From PFJX01 sp964542455 (GTDB lineage: Bacteria; Pseudomonadota; Gammaproteobacteria; Burkholderiales; Thiobacillaceae): a stretch of 64,000 nt of DNA. Positions 1 to 11,337 of the stretch are shown one piece after another. Numbering within the stretch: the stretch's first letter is position 1; the number at the start of each line of letters is the position of its first letter. The notes beneath the pieces are model-generated. The model was not told where the DNA came from, searched no databases, and worked only from the letters and a program-made list of their open reading frames with translations. The stretch covers positions 1 to 64,000 of the forward strand of contig CAZIUC010000010.1 of the NCBI GenBank assembly GCA_964542455.1, written 5' to 3'. Position numbers and translations under genes: made by a program.

Positions 1-83
1 GCTCTACAACACCTCAATGTAAGCGGGAAGTACGCCGGCTGGTTACCGGTTACTCTTCAATACAGGGTTCCGCACACGCTGAG

Positions 84-107
84 AAAAACGCCGGCTGGAA
101 GCCGGCG
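84..107 (-). terminator. Rho-independent terminator of metH
   Basis: Read on the minus strand, a 7-bp GC stem (GCCGGC core, 5-nt loop, 89-107) is followed at once by a run of five T. It lies 24 bases past the metH stop codon and faces the right way to end that transcript. Confidence 0.85.
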
Positions 108-130
108 CACCATTCGGTTGTGTGGATTTC

Positions 131-3808
<3,678 letters not shown>

Positions 3809-3874
3809 GGGGGCGGCCAGGGGCGAAAAGGGGAAGGATTTTATCATCCACCACCCTCGCCTCCCATGACGCGG

Positions 3875-5173
3875 CTATGTTTCAGCCTTACGTCGTGTGA
3901 AAGGCTTGATGCCCACAGTCATTTCCTTGACGAGGGAGGGCGCTTGCTGCTGGTTGACCAAGGTCCAGGTGATCACTGTGATGGCGATCAGATGGTAATA
4001 GAGATCGAAGTACGACAGGCCTAGAAAGGCACCGGCGGTCGCATAACCGACCATGCTGACCTGGATCATGGCGGAGAGATCAGCGGCCCATTTTCGTCCC
4101 GGGTCTCGTTTGTACAAGCGCATGATCTGATTGCAGCGCATCCAGGTCATCAGGCCCAGCGTCATGAATATGGCGAAGCCGATAAAGCCCTGCTCTCCAA
4201 TCTGCTCGAAATAGATGCTGTGTACATCATGGACATTGTCGGGGTCCGGCGCGTATTCCGCGAAAGTCTCGGGTCTGAACATGTCCATGCCACCGCCGGT
4301 AACCCGGGTCTTTGCCACATTGAAGGCGGTCCACCAGGCATTGATACGCCCCAGGGAAGAGTCGTCCTGCTGGTAGGTCTGGATGGTGTTCATGCGGTCA
4401 TACCAGGCCTGCGGCATGACGCTGCCGATGATCAGGACACTGCTGATGACCATCAACCCGGTCATGAACTTGTTGCGGCTCTTCAGCCAGAGAAACAGGC
4501 CCATCGCGGCCAGCCCCAGCAGGCCGCCGCGCGACTGGCTGCCGATCGCGGCGATGGCCGAGAGCATCATCGCCGCGCCCAGGCCCAGTTGCAGCCAGCG
4601 GCGTTTTTCCTGCAGCCGCAAGTAAGCCAGCAAGGGAATGGTCATCGCCAGAACCAGCGCCATTTCATTGTTTCCGCCGAAGAAGGTGCCGTCCGGGCCC
4701 TGTACGTGGTGTACGCCCCCCTTCGAGATGGTAAAGATGCCGCCCTTGATGCCGTAGAAGCCCAGCGAGACGCAGATGACCCAAATCAGGCCGTTCAGGC
4801 GTTCCCGGTTGGTGATGACCATCAGCGTGACAAAGGTCATCAGCAGCACTTTGAATACCTTGGTGAAGTTCTCCCAGGCTGGGAGAGGGTAGAGCGCGAA
4901 ATAGGTCGTCACGCACATCCACAGGACGAAGATCAGCAATAGCACTGTCTCCCGCGTCCAGGGAATGCGCTTGGGCTCCTTGCCGAACAGGATGCCGACG
5001 AAGATGGTCAGGGCGATGATCATGGCCCAGGGGAAATCGCGCGCCCAACCGAACGCCAGGCGGTGTGGATTGTGGTAACCGATCCAGGCCCAAAGATAGA
5101 TGCCGACCTGCGGACGCCGCAATGCCATGGGCAACAGCCCGAACACGACTATGGCGACGAACAGATCCCTCAC
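3875..5173 (-). CDS. Exosortase-A-associated O-glycosylation ligase / Wzy-like polymerase
   Basis: This 432-aa multi-spanning inner-membrane protein has about ten hydrophobic segments and a long periplasmic loop (about 270-330) typical of the Wzy/WaaL O-antigen ligase-polymerase superfamily. The N-terminus (RRPQVGIYLWAWIGYHNPHR) is characteristic of the PEP-CTERM/exosortase-A-associated ligase family. The inferred role is to polymerise or ligate lipid-linked repeat units made by the rest of the operon. Its start overlaps the stop of the upstream formyltransferase-like gene by ATGA (5170-5173), so translation is probably coupled. It is the last gene of the locus before metH. Confidence 0.88.
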   Translation of the reverse strand: MRDLFVAIVVFGLLPMALRRPQVGIYLWAWIGYHNPHRLAFGWARDFPWAMIIALTIFVGILFGKEPKRIPWTRETVLLLIFVLWMCVTTYFALYPLPAWENFTKVFKVLLMTFVTLMVITNRERLNGLIWVICVSLGFYGIKGGIFTISKGGVHHVQGPDGTFFGGNNEMALVLAMTIPLLAYLRLQEKRRWLQLGLGAAMMLSAIAAIGSQSRGGLLGLAAMGLFLWLKSRNKFMTGLMVISSVLIIGSVMPQAWYDRMNTIQTYQQDDSSLGRINAWWTAFNVAKTRVTGGGMDMFRPETFAEYAPDPDNVHDVHSIYFEQIGEQGFIGFAIFMTLGLMTWMRCNQIMRLYKRDPGRKWAADLSAMIQVSMVGYATAGAFLGLSYFDLYYHLIAITVITWTLVNQQQAPSLVKEMTVGIKPFTRRKAET

Positions 5174-6009
5174 CGCGGACTATCCTGGCGCGTTGCCGCG
5201 GTGAACCAGGTGACCCGGCGCGGGAGGTAGAGATCGCGCAACAGGCCGTCGCGCAAGCGGCGGTCCACCTGACGCTCATGGCTGAGGCCGCGCTGTTTGA
5301 CCTGATACAGGCGTCCTTTGTGCGTCTGCCGCTGGCCAAAGCCCTCGCCTTCACCGAGGCGCCGCACGAACTCGGCATAGACCTCGGCGCTGGTTTGCAC
5401 GGCGCGCCAGAACAGCTTCAACTCGTCGTCGCCGGCGTCAATTTCCGGCCGGATGTGGGCGATCAGCCCGCCGGTATCGATGCCGGCGTCAATCCAGTGC
5501 AGCGTGCAGCCCACCTTTTCCGGCTCGCCGTTGTAGAGCGCCCAGAAGGTGCAGTCGGCGCCGCGATACTCCGGCGAGAGCCCACCGTGCAGGTTGGCGA
5601 TACCCAGGCGCCCTTCCTTCAAAAGGTCACCGCGGATCAACGAAGTGCCGAACACGCACAGGAGATCTGGCTTCAATTCACGCGCCAGGGCCACCACGTC
5701 GGGATGGTTGATGTGCGGAAATTCGCGGACCAACTCGGGATGGTCGAGGCGCGCCTCGGCATCACCGAAGAAGAAGCGGCGCTCCGGGTTGCCGGTATAG
5801 CGGCGGCGATCGCGCAGCCAGCGCCAGACCTTGCGCGTCAGGTTGTCCGGGCGCAGCGTCTTGAACAGTTTCTTCCAGGAGAAAGCCGAACCGGTCTCGT
5901 TGACGATGGCCACCACGTCGGCCGCCTCGCACAGCGCGTTGGCGACGTGGATGTGGCGCGGGCTGCGGCCGCACAGCACCATCACCCGCAGTGAGGAAGG
6001 TTCAGCCAT
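5170..6009 (-). CDS. Formyltransferase-family protein (sugar N-formyltransferase-like)
   Basis: A 279-aa protein of the methionyl-tRNA/sugar formyltransferase fold. The catalytic Asn-x-His is in GIANLHGGLSPEYRG and the Asp in WIDAGIDTGGLI, so the Asn/His/Asp triad is present. It lacks the C-terminal OB domain expected of Fmt. Set inside an exopolysaccharide operon, it probably N-formylates an amino sugar or amino-acyl substituent using 10-formyl-THF; this is inference. It overlaps both neighbours (ATGA with the O-ligase, 8 bp with the upstream alpha/alpha-barrel gene). The last 50 residues are basic and unlike the usual family. Confidence 0.75.
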   Translation of the reverse strand: MAEPSSLRVMVLCGRSPRHIHVANALCEAADVVAIVNETGSAFSWKKLFKTLRPDNLTRKVWRWLRDRRRYTGNPERRFFFGDAEARLDHPELVREFPHINHPDVVALARELKPDLLCVFGTSLIRGDLLKEGRLGIANLHGGLSPEYRGADCTFWALYNGEPEKVGCTLHWIDAGIDTGGLIAHIRPEIDAGDDELKLFWRAVQTSAEVYAEFVRRLGEGEGFGQRQTHKGRLYQVKQRGLSHERQVDRRLRDGLLRDLYLPRRVTWFTAATRQDSPR

Positions 6010-7210
6010 GCCTGTCTCCCATCTGGGGAACCGGCGGTACGGCGATGTCGGCCATGTCCATGATCAGGGCGTCGGCGAAGAATTTGGCCGCCCAGTTGGG
6101 ATACTCGAAGCGCGAATAGTCGCCCCAGATCGGCGCCGAGCCGGCGATGCCGCCACGCACGGCGGGATCCGGGTAATCCAGCCGCTGCGTGGTCTTGAGG
6201 TAGGCGATCGCCGCGCGCGCGTTGGCGCGCAGTTCCTCGGCGCCGGTGGCCTGCGCCAGGCGGGTCCAGTTCATGCTCATCTGGGCGGCGCCGGTGAGGC
6301 AGCAATATTTCGCGTCCGCCACCCAGCCATCCTTGAACGTGCCGGCCAACCAGCCGTCCTGGCGTTGCGCCGCGGCAATGCCGCGCCCGGCCTTGAGCGC
6401 GGCATTCAGATAGCGTTCCTCGCCGAGCAGCACGCCAGCTTCCAGGAAGCCGCGTATGGCATAGGCGATGGTGTGGGTGAAGGGCGAGCGCCAGGGCACG
6501 AAGGCATTGCTGGCGAACCAGCCGGAATCGGTCTGCTGTGCAAGCGCCCAGTCCATATGGCGTTTCGCCGCGTCGATCAGGCGCGGCTCATGGGCGAGCA
6601 GGCCGGTGGACAGCAGCGGCCAGGTGGCGCGGGTGTTGTAGACGTGCGGCGTATCGTTGTGCTCGAAGTGGCGGAAGCAGCCATCGGCGTCCTGTTGATC
6701 GGCCAGCCAGTGGCCGGCGCGCACGGCGGCTTCCAGGCAGTCCTGGCGTTGCAGCTGCGCATAGCCGGCCACCATGCCGTGCATGATCTGCCCGGTATTG
6801 AAGATCACCGGTTTGCTTCCGGGTTCACCGAAGTGGCCGGGAAACGCGCCATCGGCCTGCTGGATGGAAAGCTCCCAGTCGATCATGCGGCGCGCGCGTT
6901 CTTTCAGCTCCGGACGGCGCAACAATTCAGCGGCGGCGAGAAAGGTTTCGATGATATAGCCGGTGGTCTCCGGATAGCTGGGCAGCCAGCCATCCTCGAA
7001 GCTCCAGCCGGCGGATACGCCCCCCGCGTCGTCTTCGCCGTCACGCACGTCCTGCGCGCGGCACAACCAGTCGATGGCCGCGCCGAGATGTTCCGCGTGG
7101 GGTTTCGCCTCGCCGCGCACATCGCGCAGGCTGTCCAGGATCAAACCGAGGTGGCGCGGGCGCCAGGGTTTGTAGCGAAACGGCAGGGCAAGAAGGTCGG
7201 CGATGTCCAT
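6002..7210 (-). CDS. Alpha/alpha-toroid protein of the exopolysaccharide locus, unknown activity
   Basis: A 402-aa soluble protein made of repeated helical hairpins with recurrent QQxDGxF/W turns (IQQADGAFPG, DQQDADGCF, AAQRQDGWL), the pattern of alpha6/alpha6 toroids such as squalene-cyclase-like and glycoside-hydrolase folds. No signal peptide is visible. Homologues of this general type occur in bacterial polysaccharide loci; I do not recognise a proven substrate. Candidates are a glycan epimerase, lyase or hydrolase. Gene order (AMP ligase, this gene, formyltransferase) suggests a sub-module that decorates a sugar. Start ATG at 7210, 9 bp after the ligase stop. Confidence 0.6.
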   Translation of the reverse strand: MDIADLLALPFRYKPWRPRHLGLILDSLRDVRGEAKPHAEHLGAAIDWLCRAQDVRDGEDDAGGVSAGWSFEDGWLPSYPETTGYIIETFLAAAELLRRPELKERARRMIDWELSIQQADGAFPGHFGEPGSKPVIFNTGQIMHGMVAGYAQLQRQDCLEAAVRAGHWLADQQDADGCFRHFEHNDTPHVYNTRATWPLLSTGLLAHEPRLIDAAKRHMDWALAQQTDSGWFASNAFVPWRSPFTHTIAYAIRGFLEAGVLLGEERYLNAALKAGRGIAAAQRQDGWLAGTFKDGWVADAKYCCLTGAAQMSMNWTRLAQATGAEELRANARAAIAYLKTTQRLDYPDPAVRGGIAGSAPIWGDYSRFEYPNWAAKFFADALIMDMADIAVPPVPQMGDRHG

Positions 7211-7219
7211 GAGGCTCCT

Positions 7220-8605
7220 TTATTCTTTCCTGGTGGCGCGGCCCAGTTCGCCGTCAAGACGAACATGGCTCACCACATAACGATGCTTGCCGGAAGCTTC
7301 CGGTGGAATGGCGTCGACCAGCTTCACCGCGATCCGCACCGAGTCACCCAGGCGCTGGCGCAGTCCGGCCTTGATGCTCAGAACAGCCTGATCGCTCCAG
7401 CGCGCGTTGGGCACGGCCAGCACTTCCAGTTCCCGCGTGTTGTGCTGGATCAGTTTGAATTCGGCCAGCCCCTCGGTGGCGCGCAGGACGTAGATGCCGG
7501 CCAGGGCATGCATGATGGTGCCATCTTCGCGCACCAGGAAATCGGTGCTCCGCCCCACCACTTCGCCGACCACATGCAGGCCGCGCCCGGCGCGATCCGC
7601 CTCCGGCGATAGCCGCACCATGTCGCCGCTGCGATAACGGATGAAGGGTTGCGCCTCGGAACACAGGCCGGTCATCACCGCCTCGCCCATTTCGCCGGGG
7701 GCCACCGGCTTGCCGGACTCGTCGAGCACTTCCAGGATGATACTTTCGCTCATCAGAAGCACCTGGCCTTGTGGTGTTTCATGGGCGGTGAAGCCGATAT
7801 CGCGGCTGCCGAATTCGTTCGCCACCGGCACCCCGAAGACCTCGCCGATGAGTTCGCGCTGATGCGCATAGAGCGGTTCTCCGGTGGCGCAGACCACCTT
7901 GAGTTCGGGCAAGCTCGGGCGACGGCCACGTTCCTTCGCATGCGCCGCGAGCAGGGCGAGGGAACTGGCGTAGCCGTAGACGCAGCGCGGGTGGAAGGAT
8001 TCCATCGCGTCAAGGTAGGCGTCCATGCTCGTCGGCGACATGGCGAAGGCGTTGAGCACCAACTGGTTGATCAGGCGGTCGCGCACGGTCTTGACCCAGT
8101 CGGTCTTGTTCAGTTCTACCGGCGCGCCCCACAGGTAGACCTCCGGCTCACCCACTTCGACACCCCACCAGCGCCGCGCCCGCATGCGCCCGGCCGCGTC
8201 GGAAGCCTGGCGGGTCCGGCCGAAATGGAAAATCAGCGGTTTGCCGCTGGAACCTCCGGTGTTGTACTGGAAAGCGCCTCCCGGCACGTCGGCCCACACC
8301 AGATTTTCCCGGTTGGCGGCGGCATCCTGTTTGTCCATGAGCGGCAGTCGCGTCAGGTCGGTTAGACTGGACAGGCTCTCCGGCGACAGGCCGGCGGCAT
8401 CCATCCTTTGCCGATGCCAGGGACAATGGGCATGGGCGACCTGAAACAGGCGGCGTAGCTTCTCCAGTTGCAGGGCTTCCACATCTGGACGCGACAGCCA
8501 CTGGCTCTTTTCCAGTTCCGCCAGATAAGTGAAGGTAGGGCGCTTGAAGGCGCGTTCCTGCAAGGGGTAGATGGCGTTGCGGGCCAGGGCGGCGGGCATT
8601 TTCAT
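7220..8605 (-). CDS. CapK/PaaK-like AMP-dependent acyl ligase
   Basis: A 461-aa member of the phenylacetate-CoA ligase/CapK branch of the adenylate-forming superfamily. Visible motifs are the phosphate-binding loop YNTGGSSGKP (about 115-125), CATGEPLYAHQ, the adenine-binding segment ANEFGSRDIG and the hinge YRSGDMVRL. CapK-type proteins occur in capsule and exopolysaccharide loci and are thought to activate an acyl or amino-acid group for attachment to the glycan. The acyl substrate cannot be read from the sequence. The start could be Met1 (8605) or Met3 (8599). Upstream lies a 142-bp gap filled by an inverted repeat, unlike the overlaps elsewhere in the operon. Confidence 0.8.
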   Translation of the reverse strand: MKMPAALARNAIYPLQERAFKRPTFTYLAELEKSQWLSRPDVEALQLEKLRRLFQVAHAHCPWHRQRMDAAGLSPESLSSLTDLTRLPLMDKQDAAANRENLVWADVPGGAFQYNTGGSSGKPLIFHFGRTRQASDAAGRMRARRWWGVEVGEPEVYLWGAPVELNKTDWVKTVRDRLINQLVLNAFAMSPTSMDAYLDAMESFHPRCVYGYASSLALLAAHAKERGRRPSLPELKVVCATGEPLYAHQRELIGEVFGVPVANEFGSRDIGFTAHETPQGQVLLMSESIILEVLDESGKPVAPGEMGEAVMTGLCSEAQPFIRYRSGDMVRLSPEADRAGRGLHVVGEVVGRSTDFLVREDGTIMHALAGIYVLRATEGLAEFKLIQHNTRELEVLAVPNARWSDQAVLSIKAGLRQRLGDSVRIAVKLVDAIPPEASGKHRYVVSHVRLDGELGRATRKE

Positions 8606-8639
8606 GTATGGGTTCCCGTTCCGGCAAAGTTGCGCGCGT

Positions 8640-8724
8640 GTCGTAGGGTGCGGTGAGGAACGAACCGCGCCACGCGACGTAGCCGTGGTCGATGCGGTTC
8701 GCTACGCTCACCACATCCCACGAC
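8640..8724. repeat. Large imperfect palindrome between glycosyltransferase and CapK-like genes
   Basis: Two arms of about 30 bp (8640-8668 and 8694-8724) pair imperfectly. Both carry the GTNGTNGGRTGNGGTGAGNN...CGAACCGC pattern of a GTAGGGTG-type intergenic repeat common in proteobacteria. The element occupies the gene junction almost entirely. It could form a stem-loop in the operon mRNA. Confidence 0.7.
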
Positions 8725-8747
8725 GCGGCGAGGTTCAAGCAAGAGGT

Positions 8748-9977
8748 TCATGGATGGGCGCTCGCATGAATTGCCGCGAACTCCGCCAGCAGGACGCGCA
8801 CGCGCGTGTCCCAGGCGTTTTCCGCCGCGTAGTCGAGGATGGCCTGGCGCGGCCAGGGGTGGCGCAGGGCGTCGCGCAGCGCCGTGGTCAGCGCCGCGCG
8901 CTCGCCGAAGGGAACGATCGCGCCGAGCTCCGGCCGGCACACCACTTCGCGGTTGCCGCCGACATCGGTGGCCACCACCGGCAGGCCGCAGGCCATCGCT
9001 TCGAGAAAGACATTGGCCCAGCCTTCGTTGCGCGTGGCCAGGACGAATACGTCGGCCGCCGAAAGCGGCCATTTCAGTTCCTCCGGCGGCAGCGCGCCGA
9101 GAAAATGCACCTGTGCTTCCAGGCCGGCGGCGGCGACCTGGGCGCGCAGTTCGGGAAGCATGTCGCCTTCCGGATTGGCGCCGCCGACGATCAGGTAATG
9201 CAGATTCGGCTGTTCTTGCAACAGTTCCGGCAGGCATTCGATGACCCGGTGAAAGCCCTTGCGCTCGACCAGGGCACCCACCGAAACCAGCACCCTGGCG
9301 TCTTCCGGCAAGCCGAAACGTTGACGCGCCTCCGCGCGCGGCACGGGTTGGAAGCGATCCAGGTCGATGCCGTTGCCGATCACTCTGCCTTTGGCGGCGG
9401 GCATACCCAGGCTGATGGCCAGTTGCCGCAGCGAGTCGGAAACCGAGAACACCCGAGTCGCGCGCGCCAGCGCCTTGGCGACCCGCGCGCGCAGCGCCGG
9501 GTTACGGCTATGCGGCACTTCGGTGCCGCGCAGGGTGATGCTGGTCGGTAGATTCAGCCAGCGCCCGAGCAGGGTGGCGGCATAGCCGTCCGGGTAGGCG
9601 AAATGGGCGTCGATCACGTTGTAGCCCTGGCGTTTCAGACGCCATAACGTGGGCAGGCTGGCGAGCGCCATCATGAAGCCGTCGAGCTGCCGCAACAGGC
9701 CGGGCAGGGCAAAAAAGCGCGGGAAGCGGACCTCGATGCCTTGCTGCTGTTCCAGGCGTCCCGGTTGCGGGCGATAGCCCGGGCGCAGGCGACGGATCAA
9801 GGCCTGGCCGGGAAACCAGGGGCGCGGCGAGATCACCACCAGCGGCAGGTGTCGCCCGACGCGAAACATGCGCTCGCGGATGAACAGCCCGGCATGCGGC
9901 AGAGCTGAACTGGGAAACAGGCTGGAGAAGACAATGAGACGGGGGCCGCCCGGCGTCGTCGCTCTTGCCAGGCTCAT
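8748..9977 (-). CDS. Glycosyltransferase family 4
   Basis: A 409-aa GT-B retaining glycosyltransferase. The N-domain begins RLIVFSSLFPSSALPHAG. The C-domain has VLVSVGALVERKGFHRVIE and the nucleotide-sugar E-x7-E region in VFVLATRNEGWANVFLEAMA. The start was placed at the ATG preceding SLARATTPG (9977), with AAGGGGG just upstream. Translation further upstream would run into a palindromic repeat and reads as low-complexity Arg/Pro-rich sequence. Acts at the cytoplasmic face, adding one sugar to the lipid-linked repeat unit; donor and acceptor are unknown. Confidence 0.87.
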   Translation of the reverse strand: MSLARATTPGGPRLIVFSSLFPSSALPHAGLFIRERMFRVGRHLPLVVISPRPWFPGQALIRRLRPGYRPQPGRLEQQQGIEVRFPRFFALPGLLRQLDGFMMALASLPTLWRLKRQGYNVIDAHFAYPDGYAATLLGRWLNLPTSITLRGTEVPHSRNPALRARVAKALARATRVFSVSDSLRQLAISLGMPAAKGRVIGNGIDLDRFQPVPRAEARQRFGLPEDARVLVSVGALVERKGFHRVIECLPELLQEQPNLHYLIVGGANPEGDMLPELRAQVAAAGLEAQVHFLGALPPEELKWPLSAADVFVLATRNEGWANVFLEAMACGLPVVATDVGGNREVVCRPELGAIVPFGERAALTTALRDALRHPWPRQAILDYAAENAWDTRVRVLLAEFAAIHASAHP

Positions 9978-9998
9978 GAGAGCCCCCTTGCGCCGCGC

Positions 9999-10056
9999 GA
10001 ACGGGGGCCGGCTTTGCACAGCCGGCCCGTTCCGCAGGCGTGGAGCAGTGCTCCAC
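9999..10056. repeat. Two adjacent stem-loop repeats in a glycosyltransferase junction
   Basis: Positions 9999-10032 form a hairpin (GAACGGG and GCCGGC arms), followed at 10040-10056 by a GTGGAGCA/TGCTCCAC near-palindrome. Together they fill the 142-bp gap between two glycosyltransferase genes. TGAGC occurs both at the upstream stop (10122 downwards) and at the downstream start (ATGAGC at 9977 downwards), as if a former ATGA-type junction had been opened. Confidence 0.6.
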
Positions 10057-10119
10057 GAAACCCCTGCTCCACCCCCCCGAGGGGGAGATCGCGTTCCTTC
10101 GAACGGCCGCGCGGAACGC

Positions 10120-11337
10120 TCACACGGCTCTCCCGAGGGCGCGCGCGTAGATGGCCTGGTAGTTGGCAATACTCTTTGCCCAGTTGCGTTCGTTTTCCAC
10201 GAAACGACGGCCATTGTTGCGCAGGTTGGTGCCGCCATCCGTCAGATTCAGGGCGGCCAGCGCCTTGTCGGTGAGATCGGCGACATCGCCGGCGCGGAAC
10301 AGCACCCCGGTATAACCATCCTCGATCAGTTCCTGATGCCCCCCCACATCGGAGGCGATCAGCAAACGTCCTTGCGCCATGGCTTCCAGGGGTTTCAGGG
10401 GCGTCACCAGATCGGTCAGGCGCATGGCATGGCGTGGATAGGCCAGCAGATCGACGAGATCGTAATAGCGGTTCACCTCGGTGTGTGGCACGCGGCCGAC
10501 GAACACCACCTTGTCGGCCAGATTCAGGGCGGCGGCCTGAGCCTTGAGATTGGCCTCCTGCGGACCACCACCGACCAGCAACAATTTCACGTCGGGGGCT
10601 TTCTCCAGGATCAGTGGCAAGGCCTTGATCAGCAGATCCAGCCCCTCGTAGGCGTAGAAGGAACCGAGAAAGCCGATGACCTGACTGTCAGCCAACCCCA
10701 GCCTGGCTTTCAGAGCCAGGTCGGGCTCGCCGCCGCGGCTGAATTGCTCGATATCGACGGCGTTGGGGACGACGCCGATCTTGTCCAGCGGGATGCCGCG
10801 CGCGATCAGGTCGCCGCGCAGGCCGCCGCAGATGGTGACGACCTGGCTCGCCTGGCGCACGGCGCGGGTTTCCATCTCGCGCGTGAGGCGGTAACGCAAA
10901 CCCCATTCCGGCTGGGTGCCATGGTCTACCGCGGCATCCTCCCAGAAAGCGCGAATCTCGTAGACCACGGGAATGCCGAGCTGGTGGCCGACATGGAGGG
11001 CCGGAAAGGCGTTCAGCACGGGAGAATGCGCATGCAGCAGGTCCGGCTTGAGTTGCCGCGCCAATTCCAGCAGGCGGCGCTCGGTGGCCCGCATGAAGGC
11101 CCATTGATTGAGCAGCGGCAGTCGGCTCAGCGGCCCGGTCGGCAACGGGGTGCGGAAAAAATGCAGGTCGTCGACCGTTTCTTCTTCCCGTTCGAGCTTG
11201 CCTTGCTTGGGGCTGGTCAGATGAAAGGTTTCCCAGCCCAGTTGGCGCTGCCCGCGCAGGATATTGGCGCTGCGGAAGGTGTAGCCGGAGTGCAGTGGCA
11301 GGGAGTGGTCGAAGACGTGGAGGATGCGGAGCGTCAT
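10120..11337 (-). CDS. Exosortase-A-associated glycosyltransferase (Daro_2409-like), GT4
   Basis: A 405-aa GT4 enzyme. The N-terminus RILHVFDHSLPLHSGYTFR is the signature I associate with the PEP-CTERM/exosortase-A glycosyltransferase typified by Dechloromonas Daro_2409. C-domain motifs: IGFLGSFYAYEGLDLLI and the acceptor/donor loop PLKPLEAMAQGRLLIASDVGG. The start at 11337 gives an ATGA overlap with the asparagine-synthase-like gene, favouring it over the in-frame start 17 codons upstream. It probably adds a sugar to the growing repeat unit. Confidence 0.88.
   Translation of the reverse strand: MTLRILHVFDHSLPLHSGYTFRSANILRGQRQLGWETFHLTSPKQGKLEREEETVDDLHFFRTPLPTGPLSRLPLLNQWAFMRATERRLLELARQLKPDLLHAHSPVLNAFPALHVGHQLGIPVVYEIRAFWEDAAVDHGTQPEWGLRYRLTREMETRAVRQASQVVTICGGLRGDLIARGIPLDKIGVVPNAVDIEQFSRGGEPDLALKARLGLADSQVIGFLGSFYAYEGLDLLIKALPLILEKAPDVKLLLVGGGPQEANLKAQAAALNLADKVVFVGRVPHTEVNRYYDLVDLLAYPRHAMRLTDLVTPLKPLEAMAQGRLLIASDVGGHQELIEDGYTGVLFRAGDVADLTDKALAALNLTDGGTNLRNNGRRFVENERNWAKSIANYQAIYARALGRAV

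Noticed and set aside
3809..3874. Cobalamin riboswitch upstream of metH
   Set aside because: Only 66 bp separate metH from the upstream gene, too short for a cobalamin riboswitch, and no B12-box-like sequence was seen.
9978..10238. 87-codon N-terminal extension of the GT4 gene at 8748-9977
   Set aside because: It is translated repeat DNA (Arg/Pro-rich), while ATG 9977 has a good ribosome-binding site and family-like N-terminus.
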